Positions 34,297-42,898 of a stretch of 64,000 bases of DNA are shown in pieces (positions within the stretch are counted from its first letter, which is position 1; every line of letters begins with the position of its first letter). The notes under the pieces are model-generated. The model saw only the letters and a list, made by a program, of their open reading frames with translations. It was not told where the DNA came from and searched no databases. The stretch is from an uncultured Christensenella sp. (GTDB taxonomy: Bacteria; Bacillota; Clostridia; Christensenellales; Pumilibacteraceae), in NCBI GenBank assembly GCA_910579205.1, contig CAJTTD010000001.1:62001-126000 (forward strand), given 5' to 3'. The position numbers and the translations under genes are program-made.

Positions 34297-34325
34297 ATTA
34301 TAACAGATTATCTTTTGTTTGTAAA
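34297..34325 (-). promoter_or_regulatory. Sigma-A-type promoter of hpf
   Basis: Minus-strand TTTACA (34320-34325), 17-base spacer, TATAAT (34297-34302), about 33 bases before the hpf start. Confidence 0.75.
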
Positions 34326-34366
34326 TGGGTATTTTAAAATTTATTGTTGTTTTTTACAAACCGATC

Positions 34367-36799
34367 TCACAATGTTTCGAGCTTGATCTTGCCGTCCGCG
34401 CAGTCTATGCGAACACTGCTGTTGTCTCTTATCTTGCCGTCGATTATTGCTTCCGCTATCTCGTCCTCAACGTTCTGTTCTATTACTCTGCGAAGCGGAC
34501 GCGCACCGTACTCGGCGTCGTAACCTTTTTCGATAAGCCAATCCAATGCGGACTGCGAAATGGATAACGTTATATTTCTGTCCTTTAACGTATTTTCCAC
34601 CTTTTGCAACATTATTTTTGCGATATGCGCTACATCGTCTTTGGTAAGCTTGTCGAATACGCAGATAACGTCTATCCTATTCAAAAACTCGGGCTTAAAC
34701 GCAGCGCGCAACGCCTTCATATACACGTCGCTCTGAACGTCCGACTCCTTTTTTCCGACGGCATTAAAGCCGATCTCGCGCTTTACCGCAGCATCCGTCG
34801 CGCCGATATTGCTCGTCATGATTATGATAGTATTTTTAAACGATACCGTTCTGCCTTGCGAATCGGTAAGCCTGCCGTCGTCGAGTATTTGAAGCAAAGC
34901 ATTGAAAACGTCGGGATGCGCTTTTTCTATCTCGTCGAACAAGACCACCGAATACGGATGTCTGCGCACTCTTTCCGTAAGCTGTCCGCCGTCGTCGAAG
35001 CCCACGTACCCGGGAGGCGCGCCTATAAGTTTCGATACGGAATGCGATTCCATAAACTCGCTCATATCGAGTCTTATTATAGAATTTTCGTTGTCGAACA
35101 TAGACTCGGCAAGAGCTTTTGTAAGCTCGGTCTTGCCCACGCCGGTAGGACCTAAGAATATAAACGAACCTATCGGGCGCGAATCGCTTTTAAGCCCCGC
35201 GCGCGCGCGCCTTATAGCCTTGGATACCGCTTCTACGGCTTTATTTTGACCTATGACGCGTTTATGCAATATGGACTCCATATTCTTGAGCCGTTCGCTT
35301 TCCGTCTCCGTGAGCTTGCTTACGGGTATCTTAGTCCAGCGCGAAACAACGTCCGCTATATTGTCCGCATATATCGTCATGGAGCTTTTTTCTTGTTCTG
35401 CGGCGTTTTGCAAAGTTTTGGACTGTATGCTCTTTTCTATATCGTCGCACTGCTTTTTGTATTCGGCGGCTCTGTCGTATTCGCGTCGCGCCGCGCAATC
35501 GTCCATTTTCTTTTTACACTCGGCAAGCTGTGCCGTCAGATCTTTTATGTCGGACGGATCGGTGGACAAGCTGACTTTGGCGCAGCTCATCGCTTCGTCT
35601 ATTAGATCTATGGCTTTGTCGGGCAAAAATCTGTCGGCGATGTATTTGTCCGAGAGCTTCGCCGCAGCTTCTATCGCTTCGTCTGACAGCTTTACTTTAT
35701 GATAGTTTTCGTAATTGGGTCTTAGCCCGTTCAATATCTCGATCGTTTGTTCCACGGTCGGCGGCTCGACTATTATCGGCTGGAACCGTCTTTCCATAGC
35801 TTTGTCCGCTTCGATATATTTCCTATACTCGTCTGTAGTCGTCGCGCCGATAGTCTGCATTTCCCCGCGAGCGAGATACGGTTTTAAAATATCCGCCGGC
35901 GAAACCTCGCTCTCTTTTGAACCAGCTTGCATAAGCGTATGCAATTCGTCGATGAATACTATGATATTACCGCTATTGATTATGAGGTCTATCGCGTCTT
36001 TCAGTTTTTCCTCCAACTGACCGCGGTATTTGGTGCCCGCCATGAGCGATCCGATATTGAGCGAAAAAACTATATTGTTCTGCAACTGACGCGGAACTTT
36101 GCCGTCTACTATCGCGCGCGCAAGCCCGTCCACTATGGCGCTCTTGCCTACGCCCGGCTCGCCGATCAACACGGGGTTGTTTTTCGTCTTTCTGCACAGT
36201 ATTTCTATTATACGTTCCACTTCGCGCTCGCGCCCGATAACGGGGTCGAGCTTATTGTCTCTCGCCTTTTGCGTAACGTCCACCCCGAGTTCGGCAAGCT
36301 GTGCGGGAAGAGCCGTATTTTTGCCGCCCGAAGCGCCCATAGTAACGTCAGACTTGGACATTGCCGGTTTAAACGTGCCGAGAGCCGCAAGTATGCTATC
36401 GCTGAACAATCTTCCGTCTACGTTGTATAAATGATACATAAGATCGACGGCGAGACAATTAACGTCCTCGAGTATCGCCAACATCAAATGGTCGGCGGAA
36501 ATGCGCGACGCGTCGAGCTGCACCGCAATATTATACGCTGCAAGCGGGATGAGGTCTTTTATCCGCGGAGAATCTATAGGATCTTCCGTTACTTTGGGTT
36601 GCGCCTCGAAAAAGCTTATAAGCTTTTCGGGATTGAGTTTATTGGCGGCGAAGATCTTTGCCGCCGCGCAATCCACGCTCAGTATGCCGTACAGCAAATG
36701 CTCCGTACCCGTATACATATTGGAATAATACTTAGCCGTTTTGCGCGCAATATTGAATGCGCTTTGCGCGTTCTCGTCCATAGAAAAATAGTTTGCCAT
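34367..36799 (-). CDS. clpC: ATP-dependent Clp protease ATP-binding subunit ClpC
   Basis: An 810-residue class I Clp ATPase that unfolds substrates, including McsB-marked proteins, for ClpP. It has the double Clp N-domain (1-145), a first AAA module (GEPGVGKSAIVDGL, VFIDELHTL), a UVR/M-domain region (about 415-460) and a second AAA module (GPTGVGKTELTKAL, LFDEIEKAHPDVF). The C-terminal domain ends soon after RPLRRVIEQNVED. GGAGGA lies before the ATG. Last gene of the ctsR operon. Confidence 0.96.
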   Translation of the reverse strand: MANYFSMDENAQSAFNIARKTAKYYSNMYTGTEHLLYGILSVDCAAAKIFAANKLNPEKLISFFEAQPKVTEDPIDSPRIKDLIPLAAYNIAVQLDASRISADHLMLAILEDVNCLAVDLMYHLYNVDGRLFSDSILAALGTFKPAMSKSDVTMGASGGKNTALPAQLAELGVDVTQKARDNKLDPVIGREREVERIIEILCRKTKNNPVLIGEPGVGKSAIVDGLARAIVDGKVPRQLQNNIVFSLNIGSLMAGTKYRGQLEEKLKDAIDLIINSGNIIVFIDELHTLMQAGSKESEVSPADILKPYLARGEMQTIGATTTDEYRKYIEADKAMERRFQPIIVEPPTVEQTIEILNGLRPNYENYHKVKLSDEAIEAAAKLSDKYIADRFLPDKAIDLIDEAMSCAKVSLSTDPSDIKDLTAQLAECKKKMDDCAARREYDRAAEYKKQCDDIEKSIQSKTLQNAAEQEKSSMTIYADNIADVVSRWTKIPVSKLTETESERLKNMESILHKRVIGQNKAVEAVSKAIRRARAGLKSDSRPIGSFIFLGPTGVGKTELTKALAESMFDNENSIIRLDMSEFMESHSVSKLIGAPPGYVGFDDGGQLTERVRRHPYSVVLFDEIEKAHPDVFNALLQILDDGRLTDSQGRTVSFKNTIIIMTSNIGATDAAVKREIGFNAVGKKESDVQSDVYMKALRAAFKPEFLNRIDVICVFDKLTKDDVAHIAKIMLQKVENTLKDRNITLSISQSALDWLIEKGYDAEYGARPLRRVIEQNVEDEIAEAIIDGKIRDNSSVRIDCADGKIKLETL

Positions 36800-36817
36800 G
36801 TTGATCCTCCGATATAT

Positions 36818-37819
36818 TTAGTTTATCCTATTCGATACGTTTTTCAACTCGGTCGCGACATAACGCGCTCTGAACACGTCGCGTTCTTCGACCGACAGAT
36901 TTCTGCCGCTCAAGCGCTGCATATTTGCGGGCTGACAGTGCGTTATGAGCCGCTGAAACCCTTCGTGATCGTTGATACGGATGTATCCGTAATAATCGCC
37001 CAAACTTATCATCGCAAGGAGCTGCATAGCTTCCGCCGTTGACAGTTTGTACGCGTTTCTCGCAACGCCCCACGCTCGATATATTTTATCCTTCAATTCG
37101 TTTTCGTTTTGCTTTAATAGCTGCCGTGCTCTAAGCTCCGAATCGAGTATGAAGTTGATCGCGCTCTTGACAGAATCGAGAATATCGCGTTCGTTGATGC
37201 CGAGAGAGCGTTGATTGCTTATTTGATATAGATACCCGTCCGCGCTGCTGCCCTCGCCGTATACGCCGCGAACGGTCATATTGAGTCTGCCGACGTCGTT
37301 TATACACGAATCGATACGCTTTTGTATAGTCAATGCGGGCAAAAACATCATGACGGACGCCCTCATACCCGTACCGAGATTTGTGGCGCATGCCGTCAAA
37401 TATCCGAATCTCGGCGAAAACGCGAATTTTATGTTCTTGCTTATCAAGTCGTCTATCTTGTTTACTCTGTCGTACGCTTGATCGAGCGACAACCCGCGCA
37501 GTATGACTTGTTCTCTTATATGGTCTTCTTCGTTTACCATTACCGAAACGCATTCGTCCGCGCTTATAAACACAGAACCGTACGGGCACTCGGTAAGAAG
37601 GTCGGGGCTGATAAGATGCTTTTCTTGCAATATAGTGCCGTCGAGCTGCGATACGCTGTCCATATCATACCTCATAAATCTGTCTATGGGCGACAGCGAC
37701 AACTCCACTTTATCGGATATCTGCTTAGCGGGCAGTTTGCCTATCTTGTGCGGAAAAGGCATGCCGTCGATATTTCGCGCAAGTCTTATGCGCGTGGAAA
37801 CTATCGTAGAATTTAGCAT
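36818..37819 (-). CDS. mcsB: Protein-arginine kinase McsB
   Basis: A 333-residue ATP:guanido phosphotransferase-type kinase that phosphorylates arginines, targeting proteins such as CtsR to ClpCP. Visible family segments are VSTRIRLARNIDGMPFP at the N-terminus, EDHIREQ, and RGVYGEGSSADGYLYQISNQ near the nucleotide site. Length (about 350 usual) fits. It starts 1 base after mcsA stops, and is active together with McsA. Confidence 0.94.
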   Translation of the reverse strand: MLNSTIVSTRIRLARNIDGMPFPHKIGKLPAKQISDKVELSLSPIDRFMRYDMDSVSQLDGTILQEKHLISPDLLTECPYGSVFISADECVSVMVNEEDHIREQVILRGLSLDQAYDRVNKIDDLISKNIKFAFSPRFGYLTACATNLGTGMRASVMMFLPALTIQKRIDSCINDVGRLNMTVRGVYGEGSSADGYLYQISNQRSLGINERDILDSVKSAINFILDSELRARQLLKQNENELKDKIYRAWGVARNAYKLSTAEAMQLLAMISLGDYYGYIRINDHEGFQRLITHCQPANMQRLSGRNLSVEERDVFRARYVATELKNVSNRIN

Positions 37820-37820
37820 A

Positions 37821-38333
37821 TCAATCCCCCTTCTTTCGCCCTACAAGCATATCGAGCCTTTGACTGAGTTCGCCCGCTTTAGCGAAATTGCCCGCGTCTA
37901 TAGCCGCTTGCAATTCGAGCCGCAATCTCGATTCTTCAGTGGTAGTGTTAGCCGCGCCGACGGGCGTTTTTCCCACGTGTCTGTCCGACTGCTGCAGCTT
38001 TTTTACCGTTTCCGCGACAAGCGGCTCGAACACTTTATAGCACTCGGGACAACCGACATAGCCGGTTTTTAAAAATTCGTCGCTCGTGGTTTTGCATTCG
38101 GGACAGACCGTGGGCTTTGCCGCGACCGAATTAAACATATCCGCAAAATTCGACAATAGCCCCATGGGCGATCCCGCGATCATTTTTTCCAAAATATCGA
38201 ATTCGTTTAAGCCCGCCTTACTGCCGTATTCCTTTGCGCAGTTGCCGCAAAGATACATTTTTTCTATATGATTGTTGAACCGCCGAAGTACTTCCGTTGT
38301 AGCTTCGCGCATTCCGCATTTAGTACACTTCAT
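37821..38333 (-). CDS. mcsA: McsA, zinc-finger activator of McsB
   Basis: A 170-residue protein with two zinc-binding CxxC pairs at the N-terminus (CTKCGMRE...CGNC) and in the middle (CPECKTTSD...CPEC), and a C-terminal UVR motif (LRLELQAAIDAGNFAKAGELSQRL). McsA activates the McsB kinase and bridges it to ClpC. Position between ctsR and mcsB matches other Firmicutes. Confidence 0.93.
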   Translation of the reverse strand: MKCTKCGMREATTEVLRRFNNHIEKMYLCGNCAKEYGSKAGLNEFDILEKMIAGSPMGLLSNFADMFNSVAAKPTVCPECKTTSDEFLKTGYVGCPECYKVFEPLVAETVKKLQQSDRHVGKTPVGAANTTTEESRLRLELQAAIDAGNFAKAGELSQRLDMLVGRKKGD

Positions 38334-38387
38334 ATCGACCTCCGTTCTATTATATTGTTGCCTATCGCGGTATTATCCATCACTATA

Positions 38388-38858
38388 CTATCTATCGCCG
38401 TTGCTTTGATGTTTCAAAGTCTCGAGCAAAATGTTTTTCAGTATGGATCCCCTCAACCTATTCTTTGCCACCGTCGGCGCGATCAATGCCTTGTCCGATA
38501 TAGCCGCCTTAACAAGCGCAGCCTCGTTTTCCGTAAATACTCCGTCCCCCGCAAGCCTATCGACCACTTGACAAGCTCTTCCGTAGTCGATACCGTCCGC
38601 CAACGTCTCTTCGATATAGCTAACAAGTACATCGTCCGCATTTTCGCTCAGACGTATAAGTTTAATAGACCCTCCGCCGCCGCGCTTGCTTTCTATAATA
38701 TACCCCCGCTCGGGCGTGAACCGCGTTTGCAGAACATAGTTTATTTGGCTGGGTGCAACGGCAAAATATGTCGCAAGCTCGTTTCTGCTGAAATTTACAG
38801 AAAGCTCGTCGCCCATAGTATCCAACAGAAAACGTTCTATTATATCGCTTAACGTCAT
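38388..38858 (-). CDS. ctsR: Transcriptional repressor CtsR
   Basis: A 156-residue repressor of clp stress genes. The winged-helix DNA-binding domain is visible as LSVNFSRNELATYFAVAPSQINYVLQTRFTPERGYIIESKRGGGGSI-type sequence (about 18-65, including the Gly-rich wing that senses heat). GGAGG precedes the ATG. It represses its own operon through the box at 38892-38908 and is removed by McsB/ClpCP under stress. Confidence 0.95.
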   Translation of the reverse strand: MTLSDIIERFLLDTMGDELSVNFSRNELATYFAVAPSQINYVLQTRFTPERGYIIESKRGGGGSIKLIRLSENADDVLVSYIEETLADGIDYGRACQVVDRLAGDGVFTENEAALVKAAISDKALIAPTVAKNRLRGSILKNILLETLKHQSNGDR

Positions 38859-38884
38859 GCCGATACCTCCTTACATTTGATTAT

Positions 38885-38908
38885 CGTCAAAGGTCAAAGA
38901 TAGTCAAA
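38885..38908 (-). promoter_or_regulatory. CtsR operator with an extra heptad
   Basis: Read on the plus strand, GGTCAAA-GAT-AGTCAAA (38892-38908) matches the CtsR tandem heptad consensus, and a third near-copy CGTCAAA (38885-38891) abuts it. The box lies between the -10 element and the ctsR start. Confidence 0.9.
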
Positions 38909-38919
38909 CTTATGACTGA

Positions 38920-38948
38920 ATTATACTACGGTAGTTTTTTGTTGTCAA
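38920..38948 (-). promoter_or_regulatory. Consensus sigma-A promoter of ctsR-mcsA-mcsB-clpC
   Basis: Minus-strand TTGACA (38943-38948), 17-base spacer, TATAAT (38920-38925): a perfect consensus pair, followed by the CtsR box. Confidence 0.92.
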
Positions 38949-38971
38949 GTGATTTTTGCATAATTTTCGGC

Positions 38972-39006
38972 AAAAAAAATCGGCGCTGACAGAATACAAC
39001 GCCGAT
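38972..39006 (-). terminator. Rho-independent terminator after the zinc-ribbon gene
   Basis: Minus-strand ATCGGCG...CGCCGAT (7 pairs, 14-base loop) followed by seven Ts, 15 bases past the stop. Confidence 0.8.
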
Positions 39007-39021
39007 CGGTTAATTACATAA

Positions 39022-39576
39022 TTAAGCTGCAAACTGCGAATAGAGTTCGCCCAACTGTCCTACCGCCGCAAAGATCATTATGCATTGGAGCAGCGCGTAT
39101 ATCATTACGATTATGCCCAAAGCAAAACAAACTGTATAACGGATCTCACCCGCTTTGTCCTTATCTTCTTTGCCGTCGTTTGCTTTTTTGAACGATAAAT
39201 ATCTTACAACGCCCAATGCGCAAAATCCGCCCGCCGCAAATATAGCCAAAATTCCGAATATTACAGCCATTCCGAACGAGACGAGAACATAAGTTCCCGA
39301 CAGTTGAATAAGTACAAATGCGCAAACGCCTAAAATTATAAAAAACAACCAAAATTTATCGTCGATTTTAGTAAGGTCTATAGGCTTTTTAGGCGGCTTT
39401 TCTTTGGGCGCTTTCGGCTGTTCGGACGGCTGCTGTGCAGCGGCGTTATTTTTAACGTCGCCCCCGCTCGCAGTGTTTTCCGCAGAAGCGATCACCGCTA
39501 TAGACGCGCCGCAGTGCGTGCAAAACTTTGCGCCGTCTTCTTCTATAGCGTTTCCGCAATTTTGGCAATACTTCAT
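39022..39576 (-). CDS. Zinc-ribbon membrane protein of unknown function
   Basis: A 184-residue protein. An N-terminal zinc ribbon has two CxxC knuckles (CQNCGNAIEEDGAKFCTHCG, residues 4-23), followed by a Pro/Lys-rich linker (about 45-70). Three hydrophobic segments lie at about 75-95, 97-125 and 150-175. Such zinc-ribbon plus membrane proteins are common in Firmicutes and mostly uncharacterised. It follows the dCMP deaminase gene by 33 bases and likely shares its promoter. Confidence 0.75.
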   Translation of the reverse strand: MKYCQNCGNAIEEDGAKFCTHCGASIAVIASAENTASGGDVKNNAAAQQPSEQPKAPKEKPPKKPIDLTKIDDKFWLFFIILGVCAFVLIQLSGTYVLVSFGMAVIFGILAIFAAGGFCALGVVRYLSFKKANDGKEDKDKAGEIRYTVCFALGIIVMIYALLQCIMIFAAVGQLGELYSQFAA

Positions 39577-39609
39577 TATTTATCCCCCTATGTAAAGTGA
39601 TAGAAATTC

Positions 39610-40071
39610 TTAGACTTTTTCCGTCGGATCGAATTTTTCAAGTATAACTCCCGCTTCCTCAAACAACTCGAGAGAGAATTCATCGGGATACCCCTCTTGA
39701 TAAACTACACGCGTGATACCGCTGTTTATTATCATTTTTGTGCAGATAGCGCAAGGCTGATGTGTACAGTACAACGTAGCGCCGTCAATGCAAATACCCA
39801 TTCGCGCCGCTTGTATAATAGCGTTCTGCTCGGCATGCGTGGCGTAACAAAGCTCGTGCCGCGTGCCGGACGGTATATTCAGTTCACGTCTGAGACACGA
39901 ACCTTTTTCCTTACAACTCTTTATTCCCGAGCTTGCGCCGTTATATCCTGTAGTCATTATACGCTTGTTTTTGGCTATAACTGCGCCGATCTGCCTATTG
40001 GGTTGAAAACAACTCGACCATGTTGCCACGGTGTGCGCTATTTCCATAAACCGAATATCCCACTTATCCAT
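39610..40071 (-). CDS. dCMP deaminase (ComEB-like cytidine/deoxycytidylate deaminase)
   Basis: A 153-residue zinc deaminase converting dCMP to dUMP for dTMP synthesis. Zinc ligands and catalytic Glu are in THAEQNAI, with PCAICTKMI supplying two cysteines. An additional Cys/His-rich insert (KSCKEKGSCLRRE...RHELCY) is typical of dCMP deaminases. It corresponds in type to Bacillus ComEB, but no other comE genes are adjacent. It has its own promoter at 40136-40164. Confidence 0.92.
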   Translation of the reverse strand: MDKWDIRFMEIAHTVATWSSCFQPNRQIGAVIAKNKRIMTTGYNGASSGIKSCKEKGSCLRRELNIPSGTRHELCYATHAEQNAIIQAARMGICIDGATLYCTHQPCAICTKMIINSGITRVVYQEGYPDEFSLELFEEAGVILEKFDPTEKV

Positions 40072-40135
40072 CGTTTTTCTCCGTGTTTTATAGACTGTTC
40101 AACGATAAACATCATAAACAACAGTCATTACAACA

Positions 40136-40164
40136 AGTATATCATAACGGAAAAGAAAAATCAA
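40136..40164 (-). promoter_or_regulatory. Sigma-A-type promoter of the dCMP deaminase gene
   Basis: Minus-strand TTGATT (40159-40164), 17-base spacer, TATACT (40136-40141), about 65 bases before the ATG. Confidence 0.65.
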
Positions 40165-40194
40165 TAGTCTTTCAGCGCAAATCGACAGAAAACA

Positions 40195-42888
40195 TCATTT
40201 TTTAGCTTTTTTTGACGCACGCATTTTTGCGAGCGCGCCCACTATGGGCTTTGCTATCTCCACTGCGGGAATAATGGACGCCGAACACAATATTACCGTC
40301 AACCACTGCAGTCCGTCAAGCCACTGCAAAGCAAATATATCGTGCGTTATAGGTATACACGCCAGCGCAACCGTCAATGCCGCGCCTACGAAGAAAGCGA
40401 CAAAGATAAGCTTGTTCTTAAAGAAGTTTTTATTGAACATCGTTCCGCCGATATTGCGTGCGTTAAAGCTGTGGAACAACTGTACGAGACATAGCGTTAT
40501 AAACGACATAGTAGTTCCCGCTTCGTGTCCCCAGCCCGTAAAGGCACAACCCAAAAATACGCCGAGAACGATAGCTGTTTGCAAAATGCCTTGATAAATG
40601 ATATTTACGCCCACTCTGCCCGAAAAAAGATTGGCTTTTGCGGAATGGGGCGGATCGTTCATAACATCGCCCTCGGGCGGCTCGAACCCGAGCGCGAGCG
40701 CAGGCAAACTGTCAGTTACAAGGTTTACCCACAATATCTGCAACGGCAACAAAAACACGTAAGGATCGGCGGAAAACGCGAATATGAGCGTAGCGAGAAA
40801 CAGCGACAATACTTCCGATATATTGGCAGCCAACAGATACTGCACAGTTTTCTGCATGTTGGCGAATATCGTTCTGCCCTCTTTTACCGCGGTAACAATA
40901 GTAGCGAAATTATCATCCGCAAGCACCATATCCGCAGCGTCCTTTGTAACGGCTGTTCCCGTAATACCCATGCCTATTCCGATGTCCGCCGCCTTTATGC
41001 TCGGCGCGTCGTTTACGCCGTCGCCCGTCATTGCGACAGTCATGCCGTTGCGCTTCCATGCGCGCACTATGCGTACTTTATGTTCGGGCGAAACCCGCGC
41101 ATATACGCATACATTGCCTACCGTTCGACAAAGCTCGTCGTCGCTCATGCGCTCTATATCCGCGCCCGTCATAGTTTGCTTGCGGTCGTTGCATATTCCG
41201 AGAACGGACGCTATCGCATATGCCGTGTCGGCATTATCGCCCGTTATCATCACTACTTTTATTCCCGCGCTCTTACAAAGCGCTACCGAGTCCTTAACTT
41301 CTTCGCGCGGCGGATCGAGCATGCCCGCCAAGCCTATAAATATCATGCCGCGCTCGTAGTCGACAGCAGAACATCCGTCGCAAGGCTTGTACGCAAACGC
41401 AAGCACGCGCAGAGCGGATGCCGCCATTTTTCTGTTAGCCGCTTCTATCGCGGACTTGTCGGCATTGGATATCTTGCGAACTTTTCCGTAATCGAGTATA
41501 AACTCGCAACGTTTCAAAAGTTCTGCGCAAGCGCCTTTTGTGTAAACAGTATCGCCCGTACGTTCTTTTACTACGACGCTCATCAGCTTTCTGACCGAAT
41601 CGAACGGTATCTCGTCTATTCTGGGAAAATTAGTATCGAGCTCGGACTTTTCGATGCCGACGGAATGCGCATAGTCGATCAATGCCGTTTCGGTAGGATC
41701 GCCCATAGTAACGAATTTTCCGCTTTGCGCCTTTACAACGGTATCGTTACAAAAGCACATACAGCGCAACAGTTTTTCCGTACTCTCGCCGCTACTTGCC
41801 GGATCGAACGATCTGTTTGCGTACACTCTTTCCACTTTCATCTTGTTGACAGTGAGCGTACCAGTTTTGTCGGAGCATATGACGTTTGTACTGCCGAGCG
41901 TTTCCACCGCGGGCAGCTTTTTTATGATCGCGTTCTTTTTGGAAAGTTTCTGAACGCCTATAGCCATTATTATGGTGATGACGGCTGTCAAGCTCTCGGG
42001 TATTGCCGCTACAGCCAAAGCGATGGCGGTCATGAACGAGTCTATTATGCTGTCCAGATCAAGAGAACCCGTACCGACGGCGCTCAGTATGCCCATAACA
42101 AAAACTATGGCGGCAATTATAAGCACGGCTATGGAAATAAACTCGCCAGTGGCGTTGAGCTTTTTTTGCAACGGCGTAACAGATTTTTCTTTGACGTCGA
42201 GCATTGCGGCTATTTTGCCTATTTCCGCATCCATGCCCGTCGCCGTAACAACGCCTTCGCCTCTTCCGTACGTAACAGTGCTCGAGCCGAAAAGCATGTT
42301 GTCTCTGTCCGCTATGGGAACGTTATCGCCCGCGATAGGCTCCGCTGTTTTATCGCCCGACACCGATTCGCCCGTAAGCGCCGACGTTTCCGCCTTTAAC
42401 GACACCACTTTTATGAGGCGCATATCGGCAGGCACTACATCGCCCGCTTCCAACAAAACCACGTCGCCTTTAACAAGCGCGGTCGTCGATATTTTTTTGA
42501 TCTCGCCGTCCCGTCTGACTTTGCAAAACGGCACGCTCATGCTTTTGAGCGACTGCATTGCGGTTTCCGCTTTACATTCCTGAACGGTGCCTATGACGGC
42601 GTTGATAATAACGATAGCGAGAATTATACCCACGTCTATAAAGTCGTGGTATTGCTTCTGCACAACGGCTACTACGGCGGATATGATCGCCGCCGCTATC
42701 AAGACCAAAACCATAACGTCGGTAAACTGCATGAAAAACTTCTTGGCAATACCGTCTTTTTTGGCTTCGGTCAGCTTGTTTTCGCCGTCGCGCGCGAGAC
42801 GCCGACGCGCTTCCGCTTCGGACAGACCCTTTTCGGAAGATCCAAGCGCGTCGAGTACCGCTTCCGCCGCATCGTTATAACAGTTCAT
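40195..42888 (-). CDS. Cation-transporting P-type ATPase (PMCA/SERCA-like, probably Ca2+)
   Basis: An 897-residue P2-type ATPase with cation-ATPase N-domain, about ten membrane helices, actuator TALTGES (about 170), helix-4 motif IPESLTAVITI, phosphorylation site DKTGTLT (about 340), and hinge MTGDGVNDAPS (about 620). Sequence character and helix-4 proline-glutamate suit Ca2+ export; Mn2+ or Na+ cannot be excluded. It lies 10 bases after the ABC permease gene, so it is probably in the rarA-ABC unit. Confidence 0.9.
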   Translation of the reverse strand: MNCYNDAAEAVLDALGSSEKGLSEAEARRRLARDGENKLTEAKKDGIAKKFFMQFTDVMVLVLIAAAIISAVVAVVQKQYHDFIDVGIILAIVIINAVIGTVQECKAETAMQSLKSMSVPFCKVRRDGEIKKISTTALVKGDVVLLEAGDVVPADMRLIKVVSLKAETSALTGESVSGDKTAEPIAGDNVPIADRDNMLFGSSTVTYGRGEGVVTATGMDAEIGKIAAMLDVKEKSVTPLQKKLNATGEFISIAVLIIAAIVFVMGILSAVGTGSLDLDSIIDSFMTAIALAVAAIPESLTAVITIIMAIGVQKLSKKNAIIKKLPAVETLGSTNVICSDKTGTLTVNKMKVERVYANRSFDPASSGESTEKLLRCMCFCNDTVVKAQSGKFVTMGDPTETALIDYAHSVGIEKSELDTNFPRIDEIPFDSVRKLMSVVVKERTGDTVYTKGACAELLKRCEFILDYGKVRKISNADKSAIEAANRKMAASALRVLAFAYKPCDGCSAVDYERGMIFIGLAGMLDPPREEVKDSVALCKSAGIKVVMITGDNADTAYAIASVLGICNDRKQTMTGADIERMSDDELCRTVGNVCVYARVSPEHKVRIVRAWKRNGMTVAMTGDGVNDAPSIKAADIGIGMGITGTAVTKDAADMVLADDNFATIVTAVKEGRTIFANMQKTVQYLLAANISEVLSLFLATLIFAFSADPYVFLLPLQILWVNLVTDSLPALALGFEPPEGDVMNDPPHSAKANLFSGRVGVNIIYQGILQTAIVLGVFLGCAFTGWGHEAGTTMSFITLCLVQLFHSFNARNIGGTMFNKNFFKNKLIFVAFFVGAALTVALACIPITHDIFALQWLDGLQWLTVILCSASIIPAVEIAKPIVGALAKMRASKKAKK

Positions 42889-42898
42889 ACTCTCTCCG

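Noticed and set aside
40525..42399. Long (624-codon) open frame on the plus strand
   Set aside because: It lies entirely opposite the P-type ATPase gene, has no ribosome-binding site and has a composition rich in Arg/Tyr/His typical of antisense frames.
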